Shown here piece after piece: positions 24,412 through 33,026 of a DNA stretch of 64,000 bases. The notes beneath the pieces are model-generated. The model was not told where the DNA came from and did no database searches. It worked only from the letters and a program-made list of their open reading frames with translations. The stretch comes from Ohessyouella blattaphilus (GTDB taxonomy: Bacteria > Bacillota > Clostridia > Lachnospirales > Lachnospiraceae): contig NZ_JAMXOC010000005.1 of the NCBI RefSeq assembly GCF_024721265.1, forward strand, positions 1 to 64,000. The letters run 5' to 3'. A program made the translations under genes and the position numbers. Numbering within the stretch: the stretch's first letter is position 1; every line of letters begins with the position of its first letter.

Positions 24412-24440
24412 TTGACAACATGATATCATTTTGATATCAT
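24412..24440 (+). promoter_or_regulatory. Promoter of the SPFH operon with embedded palindrome
   Basis: TTGACA (24412-24417), 17-nt spacer, TATCAT (24435-24440). The inverted repeat ATGATATCA (24420-24428) / TGATATCAT (24432-24440) fills the spacer and covers the -10 box, so a protein bound there would block RNA polymerase. Confidence 0.7.
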
Positions 24441-24485
24441 AAAAATATAAAATTGTTTACTCTCATAAAGCGAAAGGAGTTGCAT

Positions 24486-25505
24486 ATGAATGAAAAAATA
24501 TTAAACAAGCAAAAAAACGGCATGCTCTGGCTTATCATCTTTACCATACTCTACTTCGTTGCCATTTTAGGTTGTGCCTTTGGTGGCATGATAGTTTCCA
24601 AAGGCGGACTTCCCATTTTACTAATTATTAGTATTGTCTGGCTAGCTATCGGCTGGCTCCCCTTCTGTGGCCTAAAAGTAGTTAAACCTCAGGAAGCGTT
24701 AGTACTTACCCTTTTCGGAAAGTACATCGGCACTCTTAAAAGCGAAGGTTTTTACTTTGTAAACCCTTTTTGCGTCAGCGTTAACCCAGCCGCTAAGACA
24801 AGACTAAGTCAAAGCGGAGACGTAGACGCTAGTGCCCAAAAGGCTTTCTCCTTCACAGTGAAAAACGATGCTACCACTGCAGAGTTAGCCAGTAAGAAAA
24901 TATCGCTGAAGATTATGACCCTTAATAACAGTCGTCAAAAAATCAATGATTGCCTTGGAAATCCTATCGAAATCGGGATTGCCGTAATGTGGCGCGTAAC
25001 CGATACCGCTAAGGCTGTCTTTAACGTAGACAACTATAAAGAGTACCTCTCCTTACAATGTGATAGCGCTCTTCGAAATATCGTTCGCCTTTACCCCTAC
25101 GATGTCGCCACCAATGTTGACACCACCGGCGATGGTGTTGCTGACGATGGTAGTCTTCGCGGTTCTAGTGAAGTGGTAGTTTCAAGAATCCGCGATGAGA
25201 TTCAGGAAAAAGTAAAAGGTGCCGGAATGGAAATCATCGAAGCGCGGATTACCTATCTAGCTTATGCTCCGGAAATCGCAGCGGCAATGCTACAAAGACA
25301 GCAAGCTTCCGCGATCATCGACGCCCGAAAGATGATTGTGGATGGGGCTGTCGGCATGGTAGAGATGGCCCTTTCACAACTTAGCGAAAAGGAAGTAGTG
25401 GAACTTGACGAAGAACGTAAAGCGGCAATGGTTTCCAATCTCTTGGTAGTGCTCTGTGGCAATCACGACGCCCAACCGATTGTAAATACCGGAACCTTGT
25501 ATTAA
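24486..25505 (+). CDS. SPFH/Band 7 domain membrane protein
   Basis: A 339-residue protein with two hydrophobic segments near residues 12-60, then an SPFH (stomatin/prohibitin/flotillin/HflK) domain ([39 protein letters not shown]) and a helical tail with the [21 protein letters not shown] motif. Such proteins form large membrane-bound assemblies; the exact role here is unknown. The ATG at 24486 has AAAGGAG 7 nt before it. It is followed 3 nt later by a small Arc-like gene, a pair seen in many Firmicutes. Confidence 0.88.
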   Translation: MNEKILNKQKNGMLWLIIFTILYFVAILGCAFGGMIVSKGGLPILLIISIVWLAIGWLPFCGLKVVKPQEALVLTLFGKYIGTLKSEGFYFVNPFCVSVNPAAKTRLSQSGDVDASAQKAFSFTVKNDATTAELASKKISLKIMTLNNSRQKINDCLGNPIEIGIAVMWRVTDTAKAVFNVDNYKEYLSLQCDSALRNIVRLYPYDVATNVDTTGDGVADDGSLRGSSEVVVSRIRDEIQEKVKGAGMEIIEARITYLAYAPEIAAAMLQRQQASAIIDARKMIVDGAVGMVEMALSQLSEKEVVELDEERKAAMVSNLLVVLCGNHDAQPIVNTGTLY

Positions 25506-25508
25506 GCT

Positions 25509-25709
25509 ATGGCTGATACAAAGAAAAAGCAGGTTCCCCTAAGACTTTCGGAGACTCTTTATAACGCCCTTGCCGCGTGGGCTGAAGATGACTTTCGCTC
25601 CGTTAATGGACAGATTGAATATTTGCTTACCGAATGCGTCCGCCAACGAAAAAAGGATGGAAAGTACGTTTCCCAGCACTTAGACGAACCGCCAGAACTC
25701 GATATTTAG
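25509..25709 (+). CDS. Arc-like ribbon-helix-helix protein
   Basis: A 66-residue protein with an Arc/MetJ-type pattern: a strand [19 protein letters not shown] then [16 protein letters not shown]. This suggests a ribbon-helix-helix DNA-binding dimer. It begins 3 nt after the SPFH stop. The natural guess is that it binds the palindrome in the operon promoter at 24420-24440 and autoregulates. A non-DNA role as an SPFH partner is also possible. Confidence 0.75.
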   Translation: MADTKKKQVPLRLSETLYNALAAWAEDDFRSVNGQIEYLLTECVRQRKKDGKYVSQHLDEPPELDI

Positions 25710-25721
25710 CTTTTCATTTTA

Positions 25722-25757
25722 AGCCTATCTCGTACCGACGAGGTAGGCTATTTTTTG
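25722..25757 (+). terminator. Terminator after the SPFH/Arc-like pair
   Basis: AGCCTATCTCGT (25722-25733) and ACGAGGTAGGCT (25738-25749) form a 12-bp stem with one G-U pair and a 4-nt loop, followed by ATTTTTT. Confidence 0.9.
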
Positions 25758-25783
25758 CGATACCCCTCCTTGCCGCCCGGTAG

Positions 25784-27130
25784 TTATTCTTGTTCTTTGT
25801 TAATCTCACCTTCTAAGATTTGCCCCGTATAGGCGACTGGATCTTTCACCGTCGAATACGGCGGTGAGTAAGCAAGGTCTAAGTGGAACAAATCATCTAC
25901 TGTCGCTTTGAAAGAAATCGCCGTTACAAAGACATCTAAGCGCTTATCCACGCCTTCGCCGCCAAAGATTTGCACGCCTAACAGTCGCTTCGATTTACGA
26001 TCCGCCACCCCTTTGATAATCATTTCTTCGCCCCCTAGATAATTCACTTTATTGGGCTTAATGTTATGGCAAACCACTACCTCATAACCAGCTTTCTCTG
26101 CTTCTTTTTCCGATAGTCCTGTTAGTCCAATCGTCTTCTCAAAGAGTCTGAAGATTCCCGTTCCGAGAACACCTCTGTAGCTTAAATCGCCACCAGTTAC
26201 CACCTCGCCGGCAATTCTTCCAGTCTTATTGGCCGTCGTACCAAGTGGGCGATAGACCGGCTTTTCTGTCAGCAGATGAGGCACTTCAATACAATCCCCA
26301 CAGGCATATACATCTGGTAGATTGGTCATCATCTGGCGATTCACTTTGATGGCTTTCGTCTCTCCTAGCTCTACTCCCATGGCTGCTGCCACCTCAGTAT
26401 TTGGCCGCACTCCGGTGGAAAGCAGTACAAAATCAGCAGGAATCTCCGTGCCGTCTTCTAAAATCACCGCTGTCCCCGTAATCTCTTTTGCAGAAACTCC
26501 TTTATACACCTTCACTTCCTTGGCTTCTAGATACTCTTCTACATAAGTCGCCATATCCACGTCTAACCCAGGCGTCACCGAGGGCAGTCGCTCCACTAAA
26601 GTCACCTTTAGCCCTAACGCTTTTAAGCTCTCGCACACCTCTAACCCGATAAAGCCACTTCCTACGATAACCCCTTCTTTAGGGTGACGCTCATCAAGAA
26701 AAGACTTGATGCGGTACATGTCTCTAATATTTCGCAAAGTAAATACCTGTTCAAGTTCTGCACCTATTATCGGTGGCATAACTGACCTAGCTCCCGTCGC
26801 AAAAATCAATTTATCATAAGTATCCTCGTACTCACGTCCGGTACTTAAGTCCTTAATCTGCAAGCTTTTTGTCTTCCCATCCGCTGCTAATACCTCATGG
26901 CGGGTCTTCACCTCAATATTGTACTTTTCCTTAAAGAATTCTGGACCTCTAGGAGTTAACTGCGCTCCGTCCTTTAACTCCCCACCGATAAAATAAGGAA
27001 TCCCACAACCTGAATAAGAAATGTCTTCATCCTTATCATAGACAATAATCTCTGCTTCTTCGTTATTTCTTCTGGCCTTCGCCGCCGCTGCCGTCCCTGC
27101 GGCCACACCACCGATAATTACTATGCGCAT
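25784..27130 (-). CDS. FAD-dependent pyridine nucleotide-disulfide oxidoreductase (CoA-disulfide reductase/NADH oxidase type)
   Basis: A 448-residue flavoprotein of the CoADR/Nox group. It has N-terminal FAD motif IVIIGGVAAGTAAAAKARR, active cysteine in SYSGCGIPYFIGG near 43, second nucleotide motif VIVGSGFIGLEVCESL near 150, and VYACGDCIEVPH near 270. The C-terminal dimerisation domain is present (GGEGVDKRLDV, HLDLAYSPPYSTVKDP). It may reduce a disulfide such as CoA-disulfide, or oxygen, using NAD(P)H. The ATG at 27130 has AAGGAGG 6 nt before it and follows the small zinc-ribbon-like gene by 13 nt, so it belongs to that operon. Confidence 0.85.
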   Translation of the reverse strand: MRIVIIGGVAAGTAAAAKARRNNEEAEIIVYDKDEDISYSGCGIPYFIGGELKDGAQLTPRGPEFFKEKYNIEVKTRHEVLAADGKTKSLQIKDLSTGREYEDTYDKLIFATGARSVMPPIIGAELEQVFTLRNIRDMYRIKSFLDERHPKEGVIVGSGFIGLEVCESLKALGLKVTLVERLPSVTPGLDVDMATYVEEYLEAKEVKVYKGVSAKEITGTAVILEDGTEIPADFVLLSTGVRPNTEVAAAMGVELGETKAIKVNRQMMTNLPDVYACGDCIEVPHLLTEKPVYRPLGTTANKTGRIAGEVVTGGDLSYRGVLGTGIFRLFEKTIGLTGLSEKEAEKAGYEVVVCHNIKPNKVNYLGGEEMIIKGVADRKSKRLLGVQIFGGEGVDKRLDVFVTAISFKATVDDLFHLDLAYSPPYSTVKDPVAYTGQILEGEINKEQE

Positions 27131-27143
27131 ATCCGTCCTCCTT

Positions 27144-27353
27144 CTACTTATCTTCAAGAGATTGCTCCACATGTAACATCCGCCCTCTGGCTAACTCCTC
27201 CGGAATATAGACCATCCCACACTTCGGACAGGCTGGTAAGCCTACTGGAAAGGCTGAATCCATATAGCTTAAGGTAACAGATCTAGTCTCTAGAGGTAAG
27301 TCACATTTCGCACAGCGCAAATTTACTTCTTCGTCATATTGATAATCTGCCAT
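27144..27353 (-). CDS. small CxxC redox protein (DVU_1557-like)
   Basis: A 69-residue protein with two CxxC pairs, CAKCDLPL near 14 and CPKCGMVY near 44, giving a rubredoxin- or zinc-ribbon-like pattern. The ATG overlaps the stop of the preceding gene (TGATG) and has GGGAGG 5 nt before it. It resembles the family listed as DVU_1557 redox protein in the Desulfovibrio neighbourhood that also holds the Trs genes. Metal content and role are unknown. Confidence 0.7.
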   Translation of the reverse strand: MADYQYDEEVNLRCAKCDLPLETRSVTLSYMDSAFPVGLPACPKCGMVYIPEELARGRMLHVEQSLEDK

Positions 27354-29641
27354 CACGACCTCCCTTTCGTCAGCGTATCGTCAAGCACAAACTCCATCCG
27401 GTGACTGTAGCTATTAAATACTTGATAGCCGGTCCCCTGAGGGAGATACTCTACCCAAAAGGTCACGTTACCGAGGCGGTAATAGGCGGTATAGTGTCCG
27501 CTCTCCGGGTCGATCAACCGCTCCTTGGTGGCCTCTGCGTGTCCAATCACTTGACGGATATCACTTTCAAGAATATGCGTCTTTTCTAGCTTATCTGCTA
27601 GTTCCTGATTGATGATTAATTCCATTTCTATTTGCTCTTCCACTTCTTCCTCCCACAGCTCCCTTAATAGTTCTATCTTTAACCGGCGCCGATTATCTTG
27701 GCGCTCACTATACGTAGGCGGTTCATGACGGGTCTTAGCACTTCCATCATAAAACACTTCCAGTAAATGATACGCTTCCTGACCCTGCATTAAAAAGCGG
27801 TCTCGGCAATTGACACAGTATGTAAGTATCGGTAGCTTGTCATCTTCACTTAGCTGCTTGAGAGCTACTTTTGTAATCTTCCCTGCCACCTCTTCGTCTA
27901 CCACCGGCACCAAGCCGCCATAGCCGCAACAAGGGCTCTCTGCGGATAGGTCCGGCCGTTTCGTAAAATCAATCCCTAAGTGACTAGTCAGTTCGCTCAC
28001 CACGGCTTTCGTCTTTTCGTCGTGCCGAGAGCCACAAGCGTGATGAAGAACCATCTGCCGGGAACCCTGCCCTCCCGGGCGCCACTCCTTTAATACCTCA
28101 AAAAGGCTCTTCGCTGCAATTCCCATCTCCGTCTTTAAAGTCTGCTGACAAGTGGGGCAAGCGGTAATCACCAGGGGCTTTCCTAAGTCTTCCCAGGCCA
28201 AGGTAATCTGCTCCTTAACCCTGGCAAACTGCTCTCGTTCACCTGCCCATTTTGCCAGAACGCCGCAACAAGATAGCATCAGACCCACGCCCCCGGGAAG
28301 CTCCATTTGCAGGTCCTGATACGTTCTTTTTACTAGGTCTGGTTCGGAAGCCGTTAGCTGACAACCAGGGAAGAAGAGGTACTTAGACGTGGAAAATCCC
28401 GGTTGGTGCTTAGCCATAAAATGATTCTCAGACATACTATAATCCATGTCTAGAAGACCGAATTCAAAGGCTGATGGCGGCATCTTTCCCGTTGCCACCA
28501 TCTTCTCCCTGGCCGCTAAAAAGACTTTACTCATATCCAGACCGTTAGGGCAGATGGCCTCACACTGCTGACAAAGAGCACACGTATTAATCATCTTATT
28601 GGCGTGGTGAGTGCCCATAGCGATGGCTAGGTTATTATAAACCTCCCGGACATACTGTCTGGGGTTCTTTCCATATTCCTTTAAAAATCCGCATTTATCC
28701 ACGCACATCTCACACTTACACTGAAGGCAGCGACTGGCTTCTTGAATCCCTTCTGCCTTTGTATAGCCGGTATCTGCCTCCGGAACTACTTGCGGTTTCT
28801 CGGTAACATTTTCGAGATTCGTAAAAAGGGTGGTCTCATAACTGCCTTCTCGTTCTCTACCGGCGCTAACATTCACTCCCTGGAAAAGACGATCCAGGGT
28901 CGTCCCAGCTCTGCGACCAGCGAATATCTCATAGACACTCCCGGGCGGCAAATTCGCATCCTCTTTTGTATCGATGACCAGCTTATCTTCACTTCCCGCA
29001 AGGGTAAGCGCCGTCGTGGCCACGTAGACGCCGTCAAAGTCTTCTCTCAGACTTTGAACGTTCGTAATTTCCGTATTCATTTCTAGCTTTACCTTTAAGC
29101 TAGTTAAAATCTTCATTTCACTTTCAAACACTTCTAAAGGTAGCTCTGTAGGTACGCCCTTTAAAAGCTTACCACCAAGGGTACCGGTTTTCTCAAAAAG
29201 CGTAACAGGATACCCTTTTTTAGCAAGGTAATGGGCCGCGCTTAGGCCTTTTAAGGACCCGCCGATAATCGCCACCTTTTTCCCCTTCTTCGGGATAAAA
29301 AGAGGCGCTTTCTCTGGTTTTCCTTCTGTCTTTGCCAGCATTTTTTCAAGCTCTGACATAAGTAGCGCTCCGCCAAAATCCTTTCTAAGACAGACCTTCT
29401 CACAAGGTGCTGGGCAAGTATAGGCCAGAATCAAAGCGAAAGGCGCTTGCTTCTGGTATAGCTTAAAGGCTCCTAAGGTGTCTCCACTACTGATTAGACG
29501 ACAAATTTCCCGGCCATCGATATGAAGGGGACAAGTGCTCGCACAAGCCGCTGGTTCTTCCGCCGTACACAAGGCTTCCACTTGGTGAAGCACTTCTTGA
29601 CTCGTAATATTTTCTAGGTTAATAGTATCCATTTTTGACAT
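27353..29641 (-). CDS. pyridine nucleotide-disulfide oxidoreductase/dicluster-binding protein with HdrB-like CCG domains
   Basis: A 762-residue modular redox protein. The N-terminal GltD-like part has cluster cysteines (CASTCPLHIDG, CPAPCEKVC) and a Rossmann motif AIIGGSLKGLSAAHYL near 125. A ferredoxin region follows (CLQCKCEMCVDKC, CALCQQCEAICPNG). Next come two HdrB-like CCG units (FPGCQL...SCCG...CPTC; HACG...PCCG...CVNC). The last 170 residues are acidic and helical and not recognised. NCBI uses the name pyridine nucleotide-disulfide oxidoreductase/dicluster-binding protein for relatives beside Mop genes. It could pass electrons from the aldehyde oxidoreductase upstream. The ATG at 29641 follows GAGGTG. 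Confidence 0.75.
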   Translation of the reverse strand: MSKMDTINLENITSQEVLHQVEALCTAEEPAACASTCPLHIDGREICRLISSGDTLGAFKLYQKQAPFALILAYTCPAPCEKVCLRKDFGGALLMSELEKMLAKTEGKPEKAPLFIPKKGKKVAIIGGSLKGLSAAHYLAKKGYPVTLFEKTGTLGGKLLKGVPTELPLEVFESEMKILTSLKVKLEMNTEITNVQSLREDFDGVYVATTALTLAGSEDKLVIDTKEDANLPPGSVYEIFAGRRAGTTLDRLFQGVNVSAGREREGSYETTLFTNLENVTEKPQVVPEADTGYTKAEGIQEASRCLQCKCEMCVDKCGFLKEYGKNPRQYVREVYNNLAIAMGTHHANKMINTCALCQQCEAICPNGLDMSKVFLAAREKMVATGKMPPSAFEFGLLDMDYSMSENHFMAKHQPGFSTSKYLFFPGCQLTASEPDLVKRTYQDLQMELPGGVGLMLSCCGVLAKWAGEREQFARVKEQITLAWEDLGKPLVITACPTCQQTLKTEMGIAAKSLFEVLKEWRPGGQGSRQMVLHHACGSRHDEKTKAVVSELTSHLGIDFTKRPDLSAESPCCGYGGLVPVVDEEVAGKITKVALKQLSEDDKLPILTYCVNCRDRFLMQGQEAYHLLEVFYDGSAKTRHEPPTYSERQDNRRRLKIELLRELWEEEVEEQIEMELIINQELADKLEKTHILESDIRQVIGHAEATKERLIDPESGHYTAYYRLGNVTFWVEYLPQGTGYQVFNSYSHRMEFVLDDTLTKGRS

Positions 29642-29661
29642 ATCTACCACCTCTTAGCGAT

Positions 29662-29690
29662 AAAGGGGCACCCATCTACTGGCACCCCTT
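29662..29690 (-). terminator. Hairpin between aldehyde oxidoreductase and dicluster gene
   Basis: Read on the minus strand, GGGGTGCC pairs with GGGTGCCCC (two wobble pairs) around 7-8 nt, followed by TTTATC. It lies 22 nt after the aldehyde oxidoreductase stop and may be a partial terminator that lowers downstream expression. Confidence 0.6.
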
Positions 29691-29712
29691 TTCTCTATAT
29701 CATACCGTATTC

Positions 29713-32451
29713 TTATTTGTTTGCCAATGCTTCTAAGACTTTATCTGGCTTCGCGGGAATCGCCGTAATTCTGGCGCCACAGGCCTGATAAATGGCATTT
29801 AGGATAGCTGGGTGAGGCGCCGTTAGTGGGCCTTCGCCAACACCTGATGCACCATAAGGTCCGCTTTCTCTAGGGGTCTCTACGTACTCAATCGTAAAGT
29901 TATCTGGCACATCTGCAATATAAGGAAGTCCACAGCCAGCTAGAGTGGTATGCTTTTCCAAATCCTCAAAGTCTTCTGTTAAAGCAAGACCAATGCCTTG
30001 AGCAATACCACCGTAGATTTGACCATCGGTCGTCGCCTTATTGATAACCGTACCGATATCCGCTACTGTATGGAAGCTAATCACTCTTACCTTACCGGTC
30101 TTCGTATTGACTTCCACCTCTGGCATAAAGAGCTCATACATGTAATTCGAGAATGGAGCTCCTTGGGCCGTCTCCATATCACAGTTACTACACATACTGG
30201 CTGCCCATTTACCCACGTAATGAGTAGGAATCTCTTTCGCTACCATTTCGTCATAAGTATAATAGGTGCCGTCCCCTTTATCCATCGCCTTTAGTAGAAG
30301 CTCTGCTCCTACGCGAATCGCATTTCCGGTAATAACGTTAGATCGGCTACCACCGGCTGGTCCTGAATTTGGCGTAATCGCCGTATCGTTCATCACCAGC
30401 TTAATATCCTCTGGTCTGACACCGGCTTTTCTTAAGGTTTCATGAGCCATGGTAAGGGCGCCTAGATCAGCTCCTTGTCCGTGATCTTCCCAACTAGAAC
30501 CCACTAGCACTTTATTATCCGGCAACAGTTCCACAAAGGCTTCGGAAGAATCCACGCCGTCAAGGCCACAGCCGTATACTCCCAGACTTAAGCCCACGCC
30601 GTATTTAAGCTCTTCGCTACCTTCATTCTTTTTCTTACAGTTTTCTACAGCCTCGTAGTATTTTGGCTTAATCTTATCCATCATCTCTGGCAAGCTAAAC
30701 ACCTCTGGCACCTGACCGGTGATATTGGTACAGCCTGGACGATAGACGTTCTTATAGCGGAATTCAAAAGGATCCATATTACAAGCTTCCGCAGCAATAT
30801 CCATTAAGACCTCGCTGGATACTTGGATTTCCGGTGCCCCGTATCCTCTAAAGGCTGAACCCCAAGCGTGGTTCGTACAGACAGTAACGTTCTCCGTGCT
30901 AATATTCGGAATATCGTAGCCAGCTCCGTGGTACTGAGCCAGTCTTAAGGTTAATAGATCGCCAAACTCTGAATAAGCCCCGTGGTCTAAGATATTTTTA
31001 CCCCGCATACCTTGAATCTTACCCTCTGCGTCCATGGCTAATTCTAAGTGAGCAAAGGTCGGGCTTCTCTTACCGGTATACGTAATCATTTGATACATAT
31101 CGTACACTAAGCTAACGGGACGGTTATCACAGGCGAGACAAGCAACGCCTAAGAGGCCTTCCATAGTCGGACTGAATTTGTAGCCGAAGGTACCGCCTGC
31201 TGGATTTTGAATGATTCTAAGCTTATCCATGGTTACGCCGATTCCCTCTGCTACCATGGCCGCATGGAGATGAATACCGATGGATTTCGAATGAATCGTC
31301 AGTCGTCCTTCCTCGTCAATATAGGCCTGACCACAGTCGGGCTCAAGAGGCAAGTGGGGCTGACGGCTACAATACCCGTCTACTTCTGCTATCGTGGCCG
31401 CTTTCTCGAATATTTCATCCATCTTCTCATATTCGCCCTTTTTATTATTAATCTGGAAGTATACATTAGGCGTACCCGGATGAATCTCGATGGCATCATC
31501 AGCCATAGCATCCAGAGCATTCATATAAGCTGGTAGCGGTTCAATGTCGACCACCACTTTGGCGGCTGCCGCTTTTGCTTGTTCTACCGTATCGGCGGCT
31601 ACAATGGCAATTACATCACCAAACTGGAAGACCTTCTCGTCACAGAGAATCGGTCGGTCCCAGCCATCCCCTTTATTAGAGGGATACGTAATTAACCCGT
31701 TAATCCGGTTCTTTCCTTTTACGTCTTTATGGGTGATTACCTTATACACCCCTGGCATCTTTTCGGCTTCGGCATAATCTATGCTCTTAATCAAACCGTG
31801 AGAGATTTTGGCTTGAACTAAGCCTAGATGCAAGCTTCCTGTGGGCATACTAAGAGACATATCTGCGCCGAAGTTCCAGGTTCCCGTTACCTTCGCCACC
31901 CCTGATGGGCGGTGATAATATGTACCCGTAATCTTGTTATCCGTCGGCGTAAATAGTAAATCCTCTTTCTTCATCTCGCCTCGCATAACTTTAGCGGCGT
32001 CCATAACCGCGTTAACGAGAGGCTTATAGCCAGTACAGCGACACGCGTTGCGATTCTTCCCAAACCAATCTCGCACGTCCTCTCTGGTGGGTGATTCATT
32101 CTCTCGCAGCAGCTGCAGGGCACTCATAATAAAACCAGGGCTACAGAAGCCACACTGGGCACAGCCGTGAGCCATCCAGGCCAGCTGTAAAGGATGCAAA
32201 TCCTCTGGCGTGCCGATGCCTTCAATGGTCTCGACAACCGCATTATCAGGAATATTTTTCATCTTCCTGGTACAAGCCCGTACCACTTTCCCGTCAAGGA
32301 TAATCGAGCAGGCGCCACACTGACCGTTGCCACAGCCTACCTTACACCCCGTTAAGTGCATCTGGGCTCGGAGCACATCGGAGAGTAAACTCTCGCCGTC
32401 AGTGATAACCGTCTGGGCTATCCCATTTACCATTAGTACTCGTTTGTTCAT
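29713..32451 (-). CDS. molybdopterin-dependent aldehyde oxidoreductase (Mop type)
   Basis: A 912-residue xanthine oxidase-family enzyme, similar in length and layout to Mop of Desulfovibrio gigas. Residues 1-80 are a [2Fe-2S] ferredoxin domain (C40, C45, C48, C60). The second [2Fe-2S] site has CAQCGFCSPG and CRCTGY. No FAD domain is present, unlike xanthine dehydrogenase. The molybdopterin domains follow from about 190, with AWGSAFRGYGAPE, GSSWEDHGQGAD and the C-terminal GASGVGEGPLTAPHPAI segment carrying the catalytic Glu. It oxidises aldehydes to acids in the cytosol. The ATG at 32451 has AGGAGG 6 nt before it. Cofactor genes at 35-42 kb support it. Confidence 0.9.
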   Translation of the reverse strand: MNKRVLMVNGIAQTVITDGESLLSDVLRAQMHLTGCKVGCGNGQCGACSIILDGKVVRACTRKMKNIPDNAVVETIEGIGTPEDLHPLQLAWMAHGCAQCGFCSPGFIMSALQLLRENESPTREDVRDWFGKNRNACRCTGYKPLVNAVMDAAKVMRGEMKKEDLLFTPTDNKITGTYYHRPSGVAKVTGTWNFGADMSLSMPTGSLHLGLVQAKISHGLIKSIDYAEAEKMPGVYKVITHKDVKGKNRINGLITYPSNKGDGWDRPILCDEKVFQFGDVIAIVAADTVEQAKAAAAKVVVDIEPLPAYMNALDAMADDAIEIHPGTPNVYFQINNKKGEYEKMDEIFEKAATIAEVDGYCSRQPHLPLEPDCGQAYIDEEGRLTIHSKSIGIHLHAAMVAEGIGVTMDKLRIIQNPAGGTFGYKFSPTMEGLLGVACLACDNRPVSLVYDMYQMITYTGKRSPTFAHLELAMDAEGKIQGMRGKNILDHGAYSEFGDLLTLRLAQYHGAGYDIPNISTENVTVCTNHAWGSAFRGYGAPEIQVSSEVLMDIAAEACNMDPFEFRYKNVYRPGCTNITGQVPEVFSLPEMMDKIKPKYYEAVENCKKKNEGSEELKYGVGLSLGVYGCGLDGVDSSEAFVELLPDNKVLVGSSWEDHGQGADLGALTMAHETLRKAGVRPEDIKLVMNDTAITPNSGPAGGSRSNVITGNAIRVGAELLLKAMDKGDGTYYTYDEMVAKEIPTHYVGKWAASMCSNCDMETAQGAPFSNYMYELFMPEVEVNTKTGKVRVISFHTVADIGTVINKATTDGQIYGGIAQGIGLALTEDFEDLEKHTTLAGCGLPYIADVPDNFTIEYVETPRESGPYGASGVGEGPLTAPHPAILNAIYQACGARITAIPAKPDKVLEALANK

Positions 32452-32477
32452 ACACAACCTCCTTTTTACCATTTTTA

Positions 32478-32486
32478 TGCTATACT
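32478..32486 (+). promoter_or_regulatory. Extended -10 promoter of the 126-residue gene
   Basis: TGCTATACT fits the extended -10 pattern (TGnTATAAT) and lies 41 nt before the ATG at 32528. No good -35 box is seen. The site lies in the divergent gap next to the aldehyde oxidoreductase start. Confidence 0.4.
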
Positions 32487-32527
32487 AAACGTAAACATGT
32501 AAGAGATCACATAGCGAGGTGAATATC

Positions 32528-32908
32528 ATGAAAGATACCCATTCTGTAAAAGAAATGGCCAGAGAAATGGCCACCCTACTTAAAGACCAAGCAGCAGATT
32601 CTAAAGAACTCTCCCAGTTAACGAGAGAACTCTTCGATGAAATCACCGATTTAATTAAGGAAGAACAACCAGAGGCTACTCACCTTTTAGCCCCCAATGC
32701 CGTTGTGGAAATTATCGACCAGGATAGCCACGTCCTCTACCGCCGCTACTTAGAACTAGCCTTTGAGGAAACCGGCAATGGTCTGCGGCTAATGGGTGAT
32801 GATATGGCGGGAAATCCAGCCGGAATCGTCTTCTTAAGCAACTCTGCTCTCGCCCAGATGAAGGACCTTCAAGGATCTGGTCCCGATAAACCGCGGTGCA
32901 ATCATTAA
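32528..32908 (+). CDS. uncharacterised 126-residue protein in the aldehyde oxidoreductase locus
   Basis: I do not recognise this protein. The first half is helical and charged (VKEMAREMATLLKDQAADSK), the second half looks like a small alpha/beta domain (AVVEIIDQDSHVLYRRYLEL, GLRLMGDDMAGNPAGIVFLS). There are no membrane segments, and the single cysteine is in the C-terminal CNH. It is divergent from the Mop gene and precedes the NTP-transferase/ModE-like and CoA-ligase genes. The ATG at 32528 has GAGGTG 6 nt before it; an upstream GTG overlaps that site. A sensor or accessory role is only a guess. Confidence 0.7.
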   Translation: MKDTHSVKEMAREMATLLKDQAADSKELSQLTRELFDEITDLIKEEQPEATHLLAPNAVVEIIDQDSHVLYRRYLELAFEETGNGLRLMGDDMAGNPAGIVFLSNSALAQMKDLQGSGPDKPRCNH

Positions 32909-33026
32909 AATTGATTTCTCAGCCTTTAATTATCTGAAATCTCTTTTCTCTTAATAATTATATCAGACTACTTAGCGTATTTCGATTTGTTTTTACATAA
33001 CATTCGCTACCTTTAGGAGGACATAT

